DNA of 10,053 bases from Pirellulaceae bacterium. GTDB lineage: Bacteria; Planctomycetota; Planctomycetia; Pirellulales; Pirellulaceae. The position numbers and the translations under genes were made by a program. Under the pieces are notes generated by a model. That model did not search any database, was not told the DNA's origin, and was given only the letters and a program-made list of their open reading frames with translations. Shown in pieces: positions 7,861 through 10,053 of this stretch; within the stretch, counting starts at the first letter, position 1; the number at the start of each line of letters is the position of its first letter. Location: NCBI GenBank assembly GCA_013002105.1, contig JABDKS010000886.1:1-10053 (forward strand), written 5' to 3'.

Positions 7861-7878
7861 GATCCAACGCGTTGGCTC
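7861..7878. promoter_or_regulatory. Palindrome between the dehydratase and dehydrogenase genes
   Basis: A perfect 12-base palindrome, CCAACGCGTTGG (7864-7875), extends to 18 bases with one mismatched pair (GATCCAACGCGTTGGCTC). It lies in the 138-base gap between two same-strand genes, 26 bases after the dehydratase stop. It could be a protein-binding site, a small RNA hairpin in the transcript, or a fragment of an extragenic repeat. There is no T-tract immediately after it on the minus strand, so a simple terminator is unlikely. The function is not established. Confidence 0.35.
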
Positions 7879-7903
7879 GCGCCTCGGATTGATTCGCAAC
7901 ACG

Positions 7904-8767
7904 TCACGACGTTGTGCCCTGGACGATCGGATTGGACAATGTGCCGATTGAGTCGATGGAGATGTGAACGACATCGCCAGCACAGAGCGTAAATTCCGTC
8001 GTCGGCACAATTCCCGTTCCGGTCATCAGAAACGCACCGCTGGGAAAACTATTGTCACGGCCGAGCCATTGGACAAGATCCTCGAAAGTCCGGGCCATCT
8101 GGCCGGCGGAAGTTTGTTGGTCGAACACAATTTCGCCGTTGCGATCAATTTTCAGATCCACACCGATTTGGTCCATCGGCGGTAACGCGTCATACAATGT
8201 GATCCAAGGTCCCAGCCCGGCACACTGGTCATAACATTTCGCTTGCGGCAAGTAGAGCGGGTTTTCGCCTTCGATGTCCCGCGAACTCATGTCATTTCCG
8301 ACGGTCAGTCCAACGATTTTCAGCGATGGGCTCAATACTAAGGTGACTTCCGGCTCGGGCACATTCCACGTCGCATCGGTGCGAATTCGCAGGGGCTGGC
8401 CATGGCCGCTGACGCGATGGGGTGTTGCCTTGAAAAACAATTCGGGTCGATCGGCGTTGTAGACCCGATCGTAGCAAGACGCGGCGGCCTCGGATTCTTC
8501 CATCCGCGCAGTCTGGCTCCGTTTATAGGTCACCCCGGCCGCCCACACTTCCTGCGTATCGATGGGCGGCAACCACCTAATGGATTCGTCGATAGCAATC
8601 GGCTCGCCGGTCTGCAGTGAACCAATTGCCTCCATCGGGCTTTCCGCGGCCAGTATCCCCGCCAGTGTGCCAAACGGGGGTTCCAGATCCAGTGGAACAA
8701 GTTGGCTGTCTTGTACGATCCCAACGCGTGCCAAGCCCGCCGAGTCAATGAATTTTGTTACGTTCAT
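7904..8767 (-). CDS. Fumarylacetoacetate hydrolase family protein, probable 2-keto-3-deoxy-pentonate dehydratase
   Basis: This 287-residue protein of the FAH superfamily probably dehydrates 2-dehydro-3-deoxy-D-arabinonate (or a similar 3-deoxy-pentonate) to 2,5-dioxopentanoate. The FAH core is clear: AAGVTYKRSQ (76-85), FFKATPHRVSGHGQPLRIR (111-129), EPE at 138-140 and GNDMSSRDIEGENP (157-170). Glu138, Glu140 and Asp159 are the expected Mg2+ ligands. Their spacing equals that which I recall for Sulfolobus KdaD (143, 145, 164), and the total length is similar. FAH proteins also include acylpyruvate hydrolases and other dehydratases, so the neighbouring semialdehyde dehydrogenase is the main reason for this specific call. 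The ATG at 8765-8767 is chosen over an upstream in-frame start at 8854, which would add 29 residues without family character and overlap the divergent gene. The intergenic space to that gene is only 51 bases. Confidence 0.87.
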   Translation of the reverse strand: MNVTKFIDSAGLARVGIVQDSQLVPLDLEPPFGTLAGILAAESPMEAIGSLQTGEPIAIDESIRWLPPIDTQEVWAAGVTYKRSQTARMEESEAAASCYDRVYNADRPELFFKATPHRVSGHGQPLRIRTDATWNVPEPEVTLVLSPSLKIVGLTVGNDMSSRDIEGENPLYLPQAKCYDQCAGLGPWITLYDALPPMDQIGVDLKIDRNGEIVFDQQTSAGQMARTFEDLVQWLGRDNSFPSGAFLMTGTGIVPTTEFTLCAGDVVHISIDSIGTLSNPIVQGTTS

Positions 8768-8807
8768 GGACACAGGATATCGCAAATAGGACGCCTTCGG
8801 GAGCAAT

Positions 8808-8813
8808 GGGGGA
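8808..8813 (+). promoter_or_regulatory. Ribosome binding site for the GTG start at 8819
   Basis: GGGGGA lies five bases before GTG 8819. The nearby ATG at 8806 is out of frame with the long open reading frame, and no other usual start codon occurs in frame between 8768 and 8818, so this purine run supports GTG as the start. Confidence 0.45.
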
Positions 8814-8818
8814 TCGAA

Positions 8819-10053
8819 GTGGTCGAACAAGAGACGGACGCCAACAACCAGCAACCTTCGTCGGGCCGAGGCGGTATTTTTGCCCTCGCCGGCTTAGCCG
8901 CTTTTATCGTCCTCGCTGCCATTTTTTTGCTGCCGCGAGATAACGGCGGTGGGGGTGGTGCGGGAGGCGGAAATTCAGAGAACGACAATACGGTTCTGCC
9001 AGAACGGCTGACCGAAATCCGCCGGGCATTAGCGGCGACCGAAAACCTGGATTCCAACGATGCCGTCGGCCTATGGGATTCCCTGCAGACAGCCTTTCCC
9101 CGCGATGCCTCGATCGCGATCAATCGGGCACTTAACCGCGTTTTGCTGGTCGACGAGTTATCTGCGACCGCGACCGGTGCTCTAGCGACCGACGAAGAAA
9201 AACAAGCGGCACGCTCGCAACTATCAAATGCAATCAGCTCGGCCCGCAAATCCGTCGATCAATACAAGTCAATCTCGGATGATGCTGTAACTCACTTGTG
9301 GTTGAAAAGCCGCGTCGATTTGCACGAGGCCGCGTTGTTGCCCAAATCGATGACCAAGTCCTTGCGACGCGCCGTCTTTGACCGCGTCTCGGAGGCTCTC
9401 TCGGGAGAAATCGGTGACGATCCCAAGTCCGTAATCTTGGGCGGCCCGCTTACGCGTGTGCTGGACGAACTGGAGGACCCGATCGATGGGCTCCCGACGG
9501 ACCTACTGCCCAAGGCCGCTGCCGCCGTTGGCAGTCTATCGGACAAACATCCCGGCAACCTGTTTTTGGCGATCCGCGCGGCGCGACTTAATATTGACTC
9601 AAAAAGCAAATCGGCCAGCCAATATGTCAATCGCACGTACGACCTTGCACAATCGATCGAACCATCGTTGAGCGAGACGACCAAACCGATTGGCCTGACA
9701 CCACAAGAGCTCGTAAGCGAAATCACCACAGCCATTGACGCAGAGGATTGGGACAAAGCGGGCAACCGGATGTTGCAATGGTTCAATGTATTGAACCCAA
9801 CCGAGATTCTGAAAACCGACCGTCGACGTGCGTCACCGCATCCGCTGGACCGATTAAGTTTCACTGCGCAACGACGACTTTCGAGCGAAGTCATCCAGCT
9901 GAATCCGCTTGCGAAAGGTGGCACCGCATTTAGTTTTTCGACCAGCACGATCGATGGTGCAGACGGACTGAGTGATGTGCTGCCGATCGATTTCGATCTG
10001 GATCTAGACGATGATTTGGTCACGATCTCCGAATCAGCCGTCGTGCAACTTTG
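8819..10053 (+). CDS. Membrane-anchored helical protein with start of FG-GAP/VCBS-like repeats (3' end outside window)
   Basis: An uninterrupted frame of 411 codons runs from GTG 8819 to the window edge, so the protein is incomplete at its C-terminus. A short hydrophilic start (MVEQETDANNQQPSSGRGG) precedes one membrane segment (about residues 19-39). A glycine-rich linker (GGGGGAGGG, 43-51) follows, then about 300 mostly helical, Ala/Leu-rich residues that resemble TPR-like packing without clear consensus units. At 387-400 the sequence reads DVLPIDFDLDLDDDL. This matches the Asp-rich calcium loop of FG-GAP/VCBS propeller repeats, as in planctomycete CRTAC1/ASPIC-UnbV type proteins. The topology suggests an inner-membrane anchor with a large periplasmic part. 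The specific function is unknown. The gene is divergent from the dehydratase gene, with 51 bases between their starts. Confidence 0.85.
   Translation, partial: MVEQETDANNQQPSSGRGGIFALAGLAAFIVLAAIFLLPRDNGGGGGAGGGNSENDNTVLPERLTEIRRALAATENLDSNDAVGLWDSLQTAFPRDASIAINRALNRVLLVDELSATATGALATDEEKQAARSQLSNAISSARKSVDQYKSISDDAVTHLWLKSRVDLHEAALLPKSMTKSLRRAVFDRVSEALSGEIGDDPKSVILGGPLTRVLDELEDPIDGLPTDLLPKAAAAVGSLSDKHPGNLFLAIRAARLNIDSKSKSASQYVNRTYDLAQSIEPSLSETTKPIGLTPQELVSEITTAIDAEDWDKAGNRMLQWFNVLNPTEILKTDRRRASPHPLDRLSFTAQRRLSSEVIQLNPLAKGGTAFSFSTSTIDGADGLSDVLPIDFDLDLDDDLVTISESAVVQL

Noticed and set aside
441..8767. A single operon-like system joining the giant secreted protein with the sugar-acid genes
   Set aside because: The genes are convergent and separated by the palindrome array. 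A shared role in carbohydrate use is possible, but nothing in the sequence shows co-regulation.
9292..10023. Minus-strand open frame of 243 codons opposite the right-edge gene
   Set aside because: Its translation is a low-complexity Ser/Arg-rich sequence. The opposite frame has a start, a membrane helix and an FG-GAP-like motif, and continues to the window edge.

Overview
The window looks like chromosomal DNA of a marine planctomycete, probably a relative of Rhodopirellula in the Pirellulaceae. The main evidence is a giant secreted protein that combines the 'PVC-type' dehydrogenase-like propeller with a CxxCH heme domain, an architecture typical of Planctomycetes and Verrucomicrobia. Weak Shine-Dalgarno signals, generous intergenic gaps and palindromic intergenic repeats fit the same group. 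This assignment is inferred from family knowledge, not from a database search.

Layout: 1-440 is noncoding as far as I can tell and holds an 18-bp minisatellite (61-150). On the + strand, 441-5171 encodes a 1576-residue exported protein: signal peptide, ThuA-like domain, SGNH hydrolase-like domain, PVC-type beta-propeller, HEAT-like helices, c-type heme domain and a C-terminal beta-sandwich-like region. Between this gene and the next, convergent one (5172-5462) lies an array of seven short palindromes, four in one orientation followed by three in the other. On the minus strand, read from right to left, are a fumarylacetoacetate-hydrolase-family dehydratase (8767-7904), an aldehyde dehydrogenase of the alpha-ketoglutarate semialdehyde type (7765-6173) and a compact rhomboid protease (6023-5463). 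A divergent + strand gene starts at the GTG at 8819 and runs off the right edge. It encodes a membrane-anchored helical protein that is just entering what looks like an FG-GAP/VCBS repeat region.

How the genes may work together: the dehydratase and the aldehyde dehydrogenase catalyse consecutive steps of the lower Weimberg-type oxidative route (2-keto-3-deoxy-pentonate to 2,5-dioxopentanoate to 2-oxoglutarate) and probably form a catabolic unit for pentoses or sugar acids. The giant secreted protein carries domains associated with sugar modification, ester hydrolysis and electron transfer, so it plausibly acts on extracellular or periplasmic carbohydrate. It is convergent to the sugar-acid genes and separated from them by the repeat array, so any link is only thematic. 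I see no RNA genes, CRISPR arrays, insertion sequences or phage genes. The most unusual items are the multi-domain fusion and the head-to-head palindrome array.
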